A stretch of DNA of 64,000 bases from positions 124,001 to 188,000 of the forward strand of contig NZ_JAFCKH010000006.1 in assembly GCF_018130505.1 (NCBI RefSeq), read 5' to 3'. The notes below the pieces were generated by a model, which had not been told where the DNA came from, did not search any database, and saw nothing but the letters and a program-made list of their open reading frames with translations. How positions within the stretch are numbered: position 1 is the first letter of the stretch; each line of letters opens with the position of its first letter. A program made the position numbers and the translations under genes. Positions 32,972-42,075 of the stretch are shown piece after piece. Source of the stretch: Bradyrhizobium tropiciagri. Lineage in GTDB: Bacteria > Pseudomonadota > Alphaproteobacteria > Rhizobiales > Xanthobacteraceae.

Positions 32972-33889
32972 TCAATACCGTCCCGGCACGTACATCTCCG
33001 GCGGGATCGGGCCGCGGTGATAGTCGGGGTTGCGCACCCGCGGCGGCAGGATCACCGGCTCGTGCTGCACCGCTTGGTACGGGATCTGGCTCAAGAAATG
33101 CGAGATGCAGTTGAGGCGGGCGCGCTTCTTGTCGACGGCGTCGACGATCCACCACGGCGAGTCCGGGAGGTGGGTGCGCTCCAGCATGGTCTCCTTGGCC
33201 TTGGTGTAGAGCTCCCAGCGCGTGCGCGCCTCGACGTCCATCGGGCTCAGCTTCCACTGCTTCAGCGGATCCTGGATCCGCATCGAGAAGCGGAACGCCT
33301 GTTCCTCGTCGGTGATCGAGAACCAGTATTTCAGAAGGATGGTGCCGGAACGGATCAGCATCCGCTCGAACTCCGGCACCGACTTGAAGAACTCCTCATA
33401 CTGATCGTCGTTGCAGAACCCCATCACCTTCTCGACGCCGGCGCGGTTGTACCAGCTGCGGTCGAACAGCACGATCTCGCCGCCGGCCGGCAGATGCGAG
33501 ACATAGCGCTGGAAGTACCATTGCGTGCGCTCACGCTCGTTCGGCGCCGGCAGCGCTGCGATGCGGCAGACCCGCGGGTTGAGCCGCTGCGTGATGCGCT
33601 TGATGACGCCGCCCTTGCCGGCGGAGTCGCGGCCCTCGAACAGCACCACCACCTTCTTCTTCTCGTGCTGCACCCAGTCCTGCAGCTTCACCAGTTCGCC
33701 CTGCAGCCGCAGCAGCTCGCGGAAATAGAACTTGCGGTCGATGCCGGGCTGGCCGGCGCCGATCTCGTGCTCCAGCTCGTCGAGCCGCATATCGTCGAGC
33801 TCGAGTTCGAGCTCCTCGTCGAGGCTGTCGGCCATCTCCTGGTGGATGCGGGCGCGAAGGGCTTCGTCGGTCAGGTCGGAGGTGGTCAT
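32972..33889 (-). CDS. ppk2: Polyphosphate kinase 2 (PPK2)
   Basis: 305-aa P-loop kinase that transfers phosphate between polyphosphate and nucleoside diphosphates. Walker A is FEGRDSAGKGGVIKRI, the lid/basic region NERERTQWYFQRYVSHLPAGGEIVLFDRSWYNRAGVE carries Walker B (FDRSWYNR), and the end YHRGPIPPEMYVPGRY is typical. One PPK2 domain makes it class I. An acidic N-terminal stretch (residues ~15-45, DELEHEI and neighbours) is highly Glu/Asp/Leu-rich. It is a stand-alone gene, divergent from the FAH-family gene. No ppk1 or ppx is nearby. Confidence 0.93.
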   Translation of the reverse strand: MTTSDLTDEALRARIHQEMADSLDEELELELDDMRLDELEHEIGAGQPGIDRKFYFRELLRLQGELVKLQDWVQHEKKKVVVLFEGRDSAGKGGVIKRITQRLNPRVCRIAALPAPNERERTQWYFQRYVSHLPAGGEIVLFDRSWYNRAGVEKVMGFCNDDQYEEFFKSVPEFERMLIRSGTILLKYWFSITDEEQAFRFSMRIQDPLKQWKLSPMDVEARTRWELYTKAKETMLERTHLPDSPWWIVDAVDKKRARLNCISHFLSQIPYQAVQHEPVILPPRVRNPDYHRGPIPPEMYVPGRY

Positions 33890-34037
33890 GAAGGTCCGTC
33901 TCTCAATGTGTTAGATGGAGCGGACGGGAGCATTGACGGGCGATGTTACCCCTATGTGACATCGCCATGACGATCGTTGCACGCCATCCCTGGGACTGTG
34001 CTAACAACGCCCAACAAGACAAAAAGGGAGACCGCCG

Positions 34038-35210
34038 ATGATTTCGCTCACGCCGAAAGACGTTCTGCCGCAGGACGGAACGTCAGGAACACTGGTCGGC
34101 CGGGTCTTTCTGCCGCAGGCCGGCGGGCCCGCAGTCGTCGCGGTCCGCGCCGATGGCGTGTTCGATGTCACCGCCGCCTTTCCGACGGTCAGCGCGCTCT
34201 GCGAGGAGGCCGATCCAGCCGCGGCATTGCGCGCGACCAGGGGCGAGCGGATCGGCGACCTCGAGGCGGTCCTTGCCAACACGCCGCCCGACGGCCGCGA
34301 CCGTGCAAAGCCGCATCTGCTCGCGCCGGTCGACTTGCAGGTCTTGAAAGCCGCCGGCGTCACCTTCGCGATCTCGATGCTGGAGCGCGTGATCGAGGAG
34401 CGGGCGCGCGGCAACCCGGCCTCGGCAGAGGCGATCCGTAAGGAAGTGGTGCGTCTGGTCGGTGACGATCTCTCAAAGCTGAAGCCCGGCTCCGAACAGG
34501 CGATGAGGCTGAAGCAGGTGCTGATCGATCAGAACGCCTGGAGCCAGTATCTGGAAGTCGGCATCGGTCCCGACGCCGAGGTGTTCACAAAAGCGCCAAC
34601 GATGTCCTCGGTCGGATCAGGCATGGATGCCGGGCTGCATCCGAAATCGACCTGGAACAACCCGGAGCCGGAGGTCGTGCTGATCGTCTCCAGCGGCGGC
34701 AAGATCGTCGGCGCCGCGCTCGGCAACGACGTCAACCTGCGCGACTTCGAGGGCCGCTCGGCGCTGTTGCTGTCGAAGGCCAAGGACAACAACGCCTCCT
34801 GCGCCATCGGCCCGCTGCTCCGCCTGTTCGATGCGACGTTCTCGCTCGATGATGTGCGCAAGATGGATGTCGGCCTCACCGTGCAGGGTGCCGACGGCTT
34901 CGTGCTCGAGGGCCATTCCTCGATCAGCAAGATCAGCCGCGACCCGACCGACCTCGTCGCCCAGACCATCGGCGCCGTGCATCAATACCCTGACGGCTTC
35001 GCCCTGTTCCTCGGCACGATGTTCGCACCGGTGAAGGACCGTGACGCAAAGGGCGAGGGCTTCACCCACAAGCGCGACGACATCGTCACCATCGCCGCGC
35101 CCCAGCTCGGCAAGCTCGTCAACCGCATGCGCACCAGCGACGAGTGCGAACCGTGGACCTTCGGCGTAGGCGCGCTGATGAAGAATTTGGCGCAGCGCAA
35201 GGTGCTATAG
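34038..35210 (+). CDS. FAH-family hydro-lyase, XylX-like (2-keto-3-deoxy-pentonate dehydratase type)
   Basis: 390-aa fumarylacetoacetate-hydrolase-superfamily enzyme. The C-terminal catalytic fold carries the metal-site Glu pair in NNPEPEVVLIVSS, then GNDVNLRDFEGRSALLLSKAKDNNASCAIGPLLRLFD, HQYPDGFALFLGTMFAPVKDRD and GFTHKRDDIV. This pattern and length match the XylX group of the Weimberg pathway, which removes water from 2-keto-3-deoxy-pentonate to give 2-oxoglutarate semialdehyde. AGGGAGA precedes the ATG. An aldehyde dehydrogenase, lactonase, sugar/uronate dehydrogenase and sugar-acid dehydratase lie within the next 13 kb, supporting a sugar-acid role, though they are not one operon. Other ketoacid substrates are possible. 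Confidence 0.8.
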   Translation: MISLTPKDVLPQDGTSGTLVGRVFLPQAGGPAVVAVRADGVFDVTAAFPTVSALCEEADPAAALRATRGERIGDLEAVLANTPPDGRDRAKPHLLAPVDLQVLKAAGVTFAISMLERVIEERARGNPASAEAIRKEVVRLVGDDLSKLKPGSEQAMRLKQVLIDQNAWSQYLEVGIGPDAEVFTKAPTMSSVGSGMDAGLHPKSTWNNPEPEVVLIVSSGGKIVGAALGNDVNLRDFEGRSALLLSKAKDNNASCAIGPLLRLFDATFSLDDVRKMDVGLTVQGADGFVLEGHSSISKISRDPTDLVAQTIGAVHQYPDGFALFLGTMFAPVKDRDAKGEGFTHKRDDIVTIAAPQLGKLVNRMRTSDECEPWTFGVGALMKNLAQRKVL

Positions 35211-35339
35211 TGAGATGCAGGAAAAATCGATGTGAGGTGAGCACGCTGCTCAGGCTCCTTCCTCTGTAAGGGGAGGGAACCCTTCCGCCGGTGGCTTCCT
35301 CACACGCACGCCTGTGCCTTGCCCAGCCTGCGCGTTCAC

Positions 35340-36989
35340 TCACAAGCCCATCATACGGAAGATCATGCCTCCGACATTGGGCCCGTGATGGCGGCGGCGT
35401 TGATGGCGTCGCGGGGGCTCGTCGTTGCTCGCGGCCATGGCCGACCTGCCGCCATTCCGCTCGGGACCGATCGCGTCGAACGCCGCCTTCTGTTCGTCGG
35501 TGAGCGAACCGTAGAAACTGTCGAGCGCGGGGCGCACCGTTCCGATCGCCTGAAGCATGGTGTCCAACCTCGCTTCTATCGCCGCAAGGCGGGCCGGCGG
35601 CGTACGCGCATCGGTGGGCGGGCAGGACGATTTCAGTGTTTCCTCGGCCTTTGTTGCGGCGTCCCGAAGCGCATCGAGGCTGGCGCGCTGCGCGTCGGTC
35701 GGCCTGACCTGGCGTTCAATGATGTCGCTCGGCCAGCCGATCGCGGCGGGCTGCGGTGTCGTGCAGGTGCCGGTATCAGACGTGTTTTCACTGCGTGCGC
35801 GCCGTTGGCTTGCCGCCAGCGCGGTCACCTTGGCCTTCTGATCGTCGCTGAGTAGCCCGTAGAACTTGTCCAGTGCCGGTTGCAAGATGCCGACGGCGGT
35901 ACGCATCGCCTCCACGCGCTGTTGCATCGCGCCGAGCCTGCTCGGCGCGGTCAGCGGCACGTCCCTGGGACAAGAATTGAGAATCGTCTCGGAGGCTTTC
36001 TGCGACGCGCTCGCGAGTTCATCGAGTGCGGCGCTCTGCGAGTCGTTCGGCTGTATAGCTGTGCGGAATTGCTCGATGGGGAAGCCTGCGATGTCGCCTC
36101 TGTCGCTGCCACACATGTCAGCCAGCGTCGTCGCCGGCGCGGAGCGGCGGGAATTGTTCGACGTGGTCGGCGGCATCGATCCGCCACGACCGGGCAGATA
36201 ATCGGCATAGCCGCTCAAGGCATCGTAATCGTAGAGGCCGAACAGGCCGCCATAGATGTCGCCGTATCCATAGTCCCAGAAATACGGATCATAGCCGCCG
36301 CCCCACCAGGCGTAGCCATAGAGATCGTAATAGGCATAGGGCCAGAACACCGGACCGACCCAGCCGAAGCCGCCATGAGGATGGCCCCACCACGCGCCGC
36401 CGCGGTAACTTCCAAAGGCAGCGCCTGCGGCGGCGGTCGTGATCGCCGCGCGCACCATCGGATTGCGCAGGCCGCCCGGTCTGCGCAATGCGCTGCTGAT
36501 CTGACGCGAGGATAATGCGCGCCCCACGGCTCCGGCATTGCGCCGCATCATCGCGGGCGAAGCGGCGCGACGGCCGGCGGCGACCCCCTGCGCAGCGCCT
36601 GGATTGCGGGTGTTGGCATGGAACCGGGTCGAGCGTGCATCAAAGCTGCGCCCCGTTCGCGGCGCGGCATGCACGGAGTGGAAGCCGCCGCTGCGAACGC
36701 CTCCGCCTCGAAAGTGGCCGCCGCGCAAAGCGCCTGCATGGGAGCCGCCGGCGTGGAAACCACCCCCGCCACGGAAACCACCCCCGCCACGGAAGCCGCC
36801 GCCGCCATGGAAGCCGCCGCCGTGGCCTCCGCCGCCATGACCGCCGCCGCCACCGTGACCGCCGCCACCACCGTGGCCGCCGCCACCACCACGCGCAAGG
36901 ACGGGGGTGCCGAACAGCGCCACCACTGCGGCTGCGAGCAGGGCAAGGAGTACCAGTGATGTGCGCTTGCTGCGGATGCTGCCAGGCAT
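35340..36989 (-). CDS. Secreted Gly/His-rich protein with two LTXXQ (Spy/CpxP-like) domains
   Basis: 549-aa protein with a cleavable signal (LVLLALLAAAVVALFGTPVLA/RGGGG). The mature N-terminus (residues ~34-85) is almost only Gly and His in GGGGGH blocks, then GGFRGGGGF repeats; a Tyr/Trp/Gly-rich zone follows (~220-275). Two copies of an LTXXQ-type helical domain end the protein: one with LDKFYGLLSDDQKAKVTAL and one with LDSFYGSLTDEQKAAFDAI, each preceded by a cysteine pair region. Spy/CpxP relatives are periplasmic chaperones or envelope-stress sensors; the His/Gly block suggests metal binding, by inference. ATG 36989 has GAGGA upstream. Confidence 0.85.
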   Translation of the reverse strand: MPGSIRSKRTSLVLLALLAAAVVALFGTPVLARGGGGGHGGGGGHGGGGGHGGGGHGGGFHGGGGFRGGGGFRGGGGFHAGGSHAGALRGGHFRGGGVRSGGFHSVHAAPRTGRSFDARSTRFHANTRNPGAAQGVAAGRRAASPAMMRRNAGAVGRALSSRQISSALRRPGGLRNPMVRAAITTAAAGAAFGSYRGGAWWGHPHGGFGWVGPVFWPYAYYDLYGYAWWGGGYDPYFWDYGYGDIYGGLFGLYDYDALSGYADYLPGRGGSMPPTTSNNSRRSAPATTLADMCGSDRGDIAGFPIEQFRTAIQPNDSQSAALDELASASQKASETILNSCPRDVPLTAPSRLGAMQQRVEAMRTAVGILQPALDKFYGLLSDDQKAKVTALAASQRRARSENTSDTGTCTTPQPAAIGWPSDIIERQVRPTDAQRASLDALRDAATKAEETLKSSCPPTDARTPPARLAAIEARLDTMLQAIGTVRPALDSFYGSLTDEQKAAFDAIGPERNGGRSAMAASNDEPPRRHQRRRHHGPNVGGMIFRMMGL

Positions 36990-37126
36990 GTTTGTCCTCA
37001 CCCTGTGTCAGGGACGTTCAGGCCCTGACGTTAACAATTTGCGACGCCGCCCAGTTCCCGAGGTGGCGCGAATCGTCACGATTTTCTCGCGACGGTGTTC
37101 GCCGGCGAGCCCTGCTGAGGCGCTTT

Positions 37127-37588
37127 CTACACCGGCAGCGCCGTCGAATACTTCACCTGGCTCAGCGCAAAGCTCGACTCGATCGAGGCGATGCCGTCGA
37201 GCCGGGTCAGCTTGTTCTTCAGGAACGCTTCATAGGAGGAGAGGTCGGCGGCGACGACGCGCAGCAGGTAGTCGCGGTTGCCGGTCATCAGATAGCACTC
37301 CAGCACCTCGTCCCATTTAGAGATCGCGCGGGCGAAGCGGTTGAGGTCCTCTTCCTTCTGCCGCGCCAGCTTGATCGAGATGAACACCGAGACGTGCAGC
37401 CCGATCGATTTCTGGTCCACCGTCGCGATGTAGCGGGAGATCACGCCGCGTTCCTCGAGCAGCTTCACCCGGCGATGGCACGGCGACACCGACAGCCCCA
37501 CCTTGTCGGCGAGCTCCTGCATGGTCATGCGGCTGTCGGTCTGGAGCAGGGCGAGGATCTTGCGGTCGATGGCATCGAGGGCGGACAT
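37127..37588 (-). CDS. Lrp/AsnC-family transcriptional regulator
   Basis: 153-aa leucine-responsive-type regulator. The HTH is RKILALLQTDSRMTMQELADKVGLSVSPCHRRVKLLEERGVI, and the RAM ligand/oligomer domain follows (VSVFISIKLA, ECYLMTGNRDYLLRVVA, LTRLDGIASIESSFAL). ATG 37588 is chosen over the longer frame to 37693. It is divergent from the AceE-like gene with 131 bp between starts, the usual layout for a local Lrp activator and its target, as with MdeR/MdeB of methionine catabolism. An amino-acid or 2-oxoacid effector is likely. Confidence 0.9.
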   Translation of the reverse strand: MSALDAIDRKILALLQTDSRMTMQELADKVGLSVSPCHRRVKLLEERGVISRYIATVDQKSIGLHVSVFISIKLARQKEEDLNRFARAISKWDEVLECYLMTGNRDYLLRVVAADLSSYEAFLKNKLTRLDGIASIESSFALSQVKYSTALPV

Positions 37589-37719
37589 TGGGATGAACTC
37601 GTCGGTTGGGGCGGGATCGTGGGAATTTATCCTAATTTTTCCTGCGCTGTCGCGTAGAATTGAGATTTTCGCGGCCGTCCGCAGCAGTAACATCCGGTAT
37701 CTTGCCTCGGAGCCCTGCC

Positions 37720-40086
37720 ATGGGATTAGCGCCTGAACGTCTCGACATGCTGTCCGCTCTGGCCCGCAAGGTGCTGTGGCTGTCGTCGTGGACCATCCAC
37801 CACGCCAACCATGTGCGGCCGAGCAGCGACGGGCTGAAGGTCGGCGGCCATCAGGCCTCGTCGGCCTCGCTCGCCAACATCATGTCGGCGCTCTATTTCT
37901 CCGTGCTGCGGCCGCAGGACCGTGTCGCGGTGAAGCCGCATGCGAGCCCGGTGTTCCACGCCATCCAGTATCTCTACGGCCACCAGACCCGCGACAAGCT
38001 GGAGAATTTCCGCGGCTACAAGGGCGCGCAGTCCTACCCTTCGCGCACGAAGGACGTTGACGACGTCGACTTCTCGACCGGCTCGGTCGGGCTCGGCGTC
38101 GCGCAGACGCTGTTCGCCTCGCTGGTGCAGGACTACGTCAAGGCGCATGGCTGGATGCAGGACCGGCCCGAGGGCCGCATGATCGCGCTGGTCGGCGATG
38201 CCGAGATGGACGAGGGCAACATCTTCGAGGCGCTGCTCGAAGGCTGGAAGCACGCGCTGCGCAACACCTGGTGGGTGGTCGACTATAACAGGCAATCACT
38301 CGACGCCGTGGTGCGCGAGGGGCTGTGGTCGAAGTTCGAGACCATGTTCCGCAATTTCGGCTGGGACGTGGTGATCGTGAAGTACGGCAAGCTGATGCTC
38401 GAAGCATTCGCCGAGCCGGGCGGTGAGGCGCTCAAACGCTGGATCGACAACTGCCCGAACCAGATGTACGCGGCACTCTGCTTTCAGGGCGGCGCGGCGT
38501 TCCGCAAGCACCTGCACGACGACATCGGCGACCAGGGACAGGTCACCGCGCTGATCGATCGCCGCAGCGACGATGAATTGCTGGCGCTGATGTCGAACCT
38601 CGGCGGCCACGACATGGCGAGCATGATCGAGGCCTTCGAATCGATCGACCACGATCGCCCGGTCTGCTTCATCGCCTATACCATCAAGGGCGTCGGCCTG
38701 CCGATGCAAGGCCACAAGGACAACCATGCCGGCCTGATGACGGTCTCGCAGATGGAGAAGTGGCGCGCGGCGCAGAACATCCGCCCGGGTCATGAGTGGG
38801 ACAAGTTCGAAGGGCTGTCGCAGGACCCCGCGAAGCTCGAGGCATTCCTGGCGGAGGCGTCGTTCAACCGCGAGGGTCGCCGCCGCCTGTCGGCGCCGGT
38901 GATCGATGTGCCGGAGCGACTGGCCTTCAAGGCCTCGGCGCAGATGTCGACGCAGCAGGGTTTCGGCCTCGTGCTGCACGAACTGGCCAAGGGCGACAGC
39001 GCGCTGGCCTCGCGCATCGTCACCGCATCGCCCGACGTGACCGTGTCGACCAATCTCGGTGGTTGGGTCAACCGGCGCGGCCTGTTCGCAAAGGCCGAGA
39101 ACCACGATCTGTTCCGGCAGGAGAAGATCCCGTCGGCCTACACCTGGGAGTATTCGCCGAAGGGGCAGCACATCGAGCTCGGCATCGCCGAGATGAACCT
39201 GTTCATCATGCTGTCGGCGCTCGGCCTGTCGCACCAGATCAACGGCGCGCGGCTGCTGCCGGTCGGCACGCTCTACGATCCCTTCATCGAGCGCGGCCTC
39301 GATGCGCTGAACTATGCCTGCTACCAGGACGCCCGCTTCATGGTCGCGGCGACGCCGTCGGGCATCTCGCTGGCGCCGGAGGGCGGCGCGCATCAGTCGA
39401 TCAAGACGCCGCTGATCGGCCTCGGGCAGGACGGGCTCGCCTCGTTCGATCCGGCGTTCGTCGATGAACTCGCCGTGATCATGGGCTGGGGGTTCGGCCA
39501 CATGCAGCGCGAGGGCGCGGACGGCGGTTCGGTGTACCTGCGGCTCTCGACCCGCGCGCTGGAGCAGCCGCAGCGCATCATGACGCCGGACCTGCAGCGC
39601 GACATCACCGACGGCGCATACTGGATGCGCAAGCCGGGCCCGAACTGCGACCTCGTGATCGCCTATACCGGCACCGTCGCGCCGGAGGCGATCGAGGCGG
39701 TCGGGCTGATCGGCGAGAGCCATCGCGACGTCGGTTTACTCGCGGTGACCTCGGCGGACCGGCTCTATGCCGGATGGTCCGCCGCACGGAATTTGCGCCG
39801 CGATCGCCGCGGCGTGCAGCATTTGAGTCATATCGAGCAGATGCTGGCGCCGCTCGGCCGCGACTGCGGCATAGTGACCGTGATCGACGGCCACCCGGCC
39901 TCGCTCGGCTGGCTCGGCAGTGTGCGCGGCCACCGCGTCGAGGCGCTCGGCGTCGAGCATTTCGGCCAGACCGGTACGATTTCCGATCTCTACCGCCACT
40001 ACGGCATCGACGCCAACGCCATCATCGATGCGGCGGAAAGCCTCTCCACCGGCGCTCCGGTGCGGCATCGGAAAATGGCGGTGTGA
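37720..40086 (+). CDS. AceE-like homodimeric 2-oxoacid dehydrogenase E1 (transketolase superfamily)
   Basis: 788-aa thiamine-diphosphate enzyme related to the E1 subunit of pyruvate dehydrogenase and to MdeB. The TPP motif runs from GDAEMDEGN (residue ~159) to WWVVDYNRQS. Conserved helices NHVRPSSDGLKVGGHQASSAS and the second half with HIELGIAEMNLFIMLSALGLSHQ and GTLYDPFIERGLDALNYACYQDARF are transketolase-like. It is shorter than AceE (~890 aa) and has no E2 or E3 gene beside it. The gene is divergent from an Lrp regulator and followed, after 244 bp, by an aldehyde dehydrogenase. Decarboxylation of 2-oxobutyrate or another amino-acid-derived 2-oxoacid is the best guess. Confidence 0.82.
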   Translation: MGLAPERLDMLSALARKVLWLSSWTIHHANHVRPSSDGLKVGGHQASSASLANIMSALYFSVLRPQDRVAVKPHASPVFHAIQYLYGHQTRDKLENFRGYKGAQSYPSRTKDVDDVDFSTGSVGLGVAQTLFASLVQDYVKAHGWMQDRPEGRMIALVGDAEMDEGNIFEALLEGWKHALRNTWWVVDYNRQSLDAVVREGLWSKFETMFRNFGWDVVIVKYGKLMLEAFAEPGGEALKRWIDNCPNQMYAALCFQGGAAFRKHLHDDIGDQGQVTALIDRRSDDELLALMSNLGGHDMASMIEAFESIDHDRPVCFIAYTIKGVGLPMQGHKDNHAGLMTVSQMEKWRAAQNIRPGHEWDKFEGLSQDPAKLEAFLAEASFNREGRRRLSAPVIDVPERLAFKASAQMSTQQGFGLVLHELAKGDSALASRIVTASPDVTVSTNLGGWVNRRGLFAKAENHDLFRQEKIPSAYTWEYSPKGQHIELGIAEMNLFIMLSALGLSHQINGARLLPVGTLYDPFIERGLDALNYACYQDARFMVAATPSGISLAPEGGAHQSIKTPLIGLGQDGLASFDPAFVDELAVIMGWGFGHMQREGADGGSVYLRLSTRALEQPQRIMTPDLQRDITDGAYWMRKPGPNCDLVIAYTGTVAPEAIEAVGLIGESHRDVGLLAVTSADRLYAGWSAARNLRRDRRGVQHLSHIEQMLAPLGRDCGIVTVIDGHPASLGWLGSVRGHRVEALGVEHFGQTGTISDLYRHYGIDANAIIDAAESLSTGAPVRHRKMAV

Positions 40087-40330
40087 GGTAGTCAACCCGC
40101 TCTCGCCATTACCTGATGCGCAATGCGCATCTGAAGGCTCGCGACTTCCTCGCGCCCCGGAATGACGGCGGTTGGAGCCTTGCCACCCCTCGGGCAGTAG
40201 TCTTATATCCCGACTGCGCGCACGAGCCGCGCCCCGCATGTGGCGGGTTCAATTCGCCGGGCTTTCGTGCAAGGATGCCGGCTGAACGCTTCCGTTCCCC
40301 TTTCCATACGCCCCGTACAAGAGGTTTCCG

Positions 40331-41761
40331 ATGGTCAATCGTATGCAATTCTACATCGATGGCGCCTGGGTCGATCCCGCCGTCAAGAAGTCCACCCCGG
40401 TCGTCAATCCCGCGACCGAAGAGGCGATGTATGAGGTTGCGCTCGGCTCGAAGGCCGATGTCGACAAGGCGGTCGCCGCTGCCAAGCGCGCCTTCGAGAC
40501 CTATTCCCAGACCAGCCGCGAGGAGCGCATCGCGCTACTCACCAAGGTGATCGAGGTCTACAAGGGGCGCATGAAGGAGATCGGCGCCGCCGTTTCCGAC
40601 GAGATGGGCGCGCCGCTGCCGATGGCCGAGAAGCTGCAGGCCGGCGCCGGCCTCGGCCATCTCATGAACACCCTCGAAGTGCTCAAGAAGTACGAGTTCG
40701 AGGAGACCATGGGCACCGCCGTGATCGTGCGCGAGCCGGTCGGCGTCGTCGGCATGATCACGCCCTGGAACTGGCCGCTCAACCAGATCGCCTGCAAGGT
40801 CGCGCCTGCGCTCGCCGCCGGCTGCACCATGATCCTCAAGCCGTCGGAGTTCACCCCGACCTCGGCGCTGATCTTCGCGGAAATCCTCCATGAAGCCGGC
40901 GTGCCGAAGGGCGTGTTCAACCTGCTCAACGGCCTCGGCCCGGAGGTCGGTGCTGCGATGAGCGAGCACCCGGACATCGACATGATCTCGTTCACCGGCT
41001 CGACCCGCGCCGGCGTCGACGTCGCCAAGCGTGCTGCGCCGACCGTGAAGCGCGTCAGCCAGGAGCTCGGCGGCAAGTCGCCGAACGTGATCCTCGAAGG
41101 CGCCGACCTTGCCAAGGCGGTGACCGGCGGCGTGATGCACATGTTCAACAACTCCGGCCAGTCCTGCAACGCGCCGTCGCGCATGATCGTGCCGCTCTCG
41201 AAGATGAAGGAAGTGGCCGCGATCGCGAAGGGCGTCGCCGACAAGACCAAGGCGGGCGATCCGCGCGCTGCCGACACCAACATCGGCCCGGTGGTCAACC
41301 GCGGCCAGTGGGACAAGATCCAGGCACTGATCCAGAAGGGCATCGACGAGGGCGCAACGCTCGTCGCCGGTGGCGTGGGCCTGCCCGAGGGCGTCAACAA
41401 GGGCTTCTACGTTCGTCCGACCATCTTCGCCGACGTCACCAACGACATGACGATCGCCCGCGAGGAAATCTTCGGACCGGTGCTGACCATCCTCGGCGCC
41501 AAGGACGAAGCTGAAGCCGTCAAGATCGCCAACGACACGCCGTTCGGTCTCGCCGGTTATGTCTCGGGCGACACCGTGGAGAGCGCGCGCCGCGTCGGCC
41601 GCCAGATCCGCGCCGGCAACGTCAACCTGCAGGGCGTGCCGAACGAGCGCACCGCGCCGTTCGGTGGCTACAAGCAGTCCGGCAACGGCCGCGAGTGGGG
41701 CCGCTACGGTCTGGAAGAATATCTAGAGGCCAAGGCCGTCGCCGGCTTCAACGCCGCGTAA
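40331..41761 (+). CDS. NAD(P)+-dependent aldehyde dehydrogenase
   Basis: 476-aa ALDH. Catalytic Glu245 is in SQELGGKSPN, nucleophile Cys279 in FNNSGQSCNAPSR, the cofactor motif in FTGSTRAGVDVAKRA and the substrate-gate region in TPWNWPLNQIACKVAPALAAG. AGAGG lies before the ATG. By length it could be a 2-oxoglutarate-semialdehyde dehydrogenase, which the proposed sugar-acid route needs, or it could oxidise the product of the AceE-like gene upstream. The sequence alone does not decide. Confidence 0.9.
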   Translation: MVNRMQFYIDGAWVDPAVKKSTPVVNPATEEAMYEVALGSKADVDKAVAAAKRAFETYSQTSREERIALLTKVIEVYKGRMKEIGAAVSDEMGAPLPMAEKLQAGAGLGHLMNTLEVLKKYEFEETMGTAVIVREPVGVVGMITPWNWPLNQIACKVAPALAAGCTMILKPSEFTPTSALIFAEILHEAGVPKGVFNLLNGLGPEVGAAMSEHPDIDMISFTGSTRAGVDVAKRAAPTVKRVSQELGGKSPNVILEGADLAKAVTGGVMHMFNNSGQSCNAPSRMIVPLSKMKEVAAIAKGVADKTKAGDPRAADTNIGPVVNRGQWDKIQALIQKGIDEGATLVAGGVGLPEGVNKGFYVRPTIFADVTNDMTIAREEIFGPVLTILGAKDEAEAVKIANDTPFGLAGYVSGDTVESARRVGRQIRAGNVNLQGVPNERTAPFGGYKQSGNGREWGRYGLEEYLEAKAVAGFNAA

Positions 41762-41843
41762 GCCGAGCTGCGAGAAACGAGATGCCGACGCCGGGGCAGG
41801 CAACTGCTCCGGCGTCGGACGTTTGAGGAGGTGCTCATTTCTT

Positions 41844-41965
41844 CGTCGTCCCGGCGAAGGCCGGGACCCATTACCCCAGGCCTTCGTTGTACGAAGACTG
41901 CGACCTCAGCGCGCTCAACCAATATCCATTGGTGGTTATTGGGTCCCGGCCTTCGCCGGGACGAC
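41844..41965. repeat. GTCGTCCCGGC inverted doublet, copy 1 (~122 bp)
   Basis: Left unit GTCGTCCCGGC-GAAG-GCCGGGACCCATTA, a ~70-bp variable centre, and a right unit ATTGGGTCCCGGCC-TTCG-CCGGGACGAC in opposite orientation. The two hairpin units also pair with each other. The same design recurs at 48302, 53297 and 59312 with total lengths of 120-124 bp. Confidence 0.85.
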
Positions 41966-41969
41966 AAGC

Positions 41970-42058
41970 CGTAGGGTGGGCAACGGAGCGCAGCGACGTG
42001 CCCACCATTCACGACGTGCTCGTGAAGGTGGGCACGCTTGCGCTTTGCCCACCCTACG
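41970..42058. repeat. CGTAGGGTGGGC repeat, copy 2
   Basis: Outer arms CGTAGGGTGGGCAAC and GCTTTGCCCACCCTACG, inner stem GTGCCCACC/GGTGGGCAC, and a small CACGACG/CGTG centre. The layout and length match the copy at 28680. Confidence 0.82.
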
Positions 42059-42075
42059 GTCTGCCGTCGCGGCAA

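Larger units (their letters stand above)
41762..42075. other. Intergenic region filled by two repeat elements
   Basis: 314 bp between convergent genes. It holds a GTCGTCCCGGC doublet (41844-41965) followed at once by a CGTAGGGTGGGC element (41970-42058). No gene is present; short frames here are translations of the repeats. Confidence 0.8.

Noticed and set aside
38296-39723. 475-codon frame antisense to the AceE-like gene
   Set aside because: His/Arg/Asp-rich shadow with no domain; the sense strand has a TPP motif.
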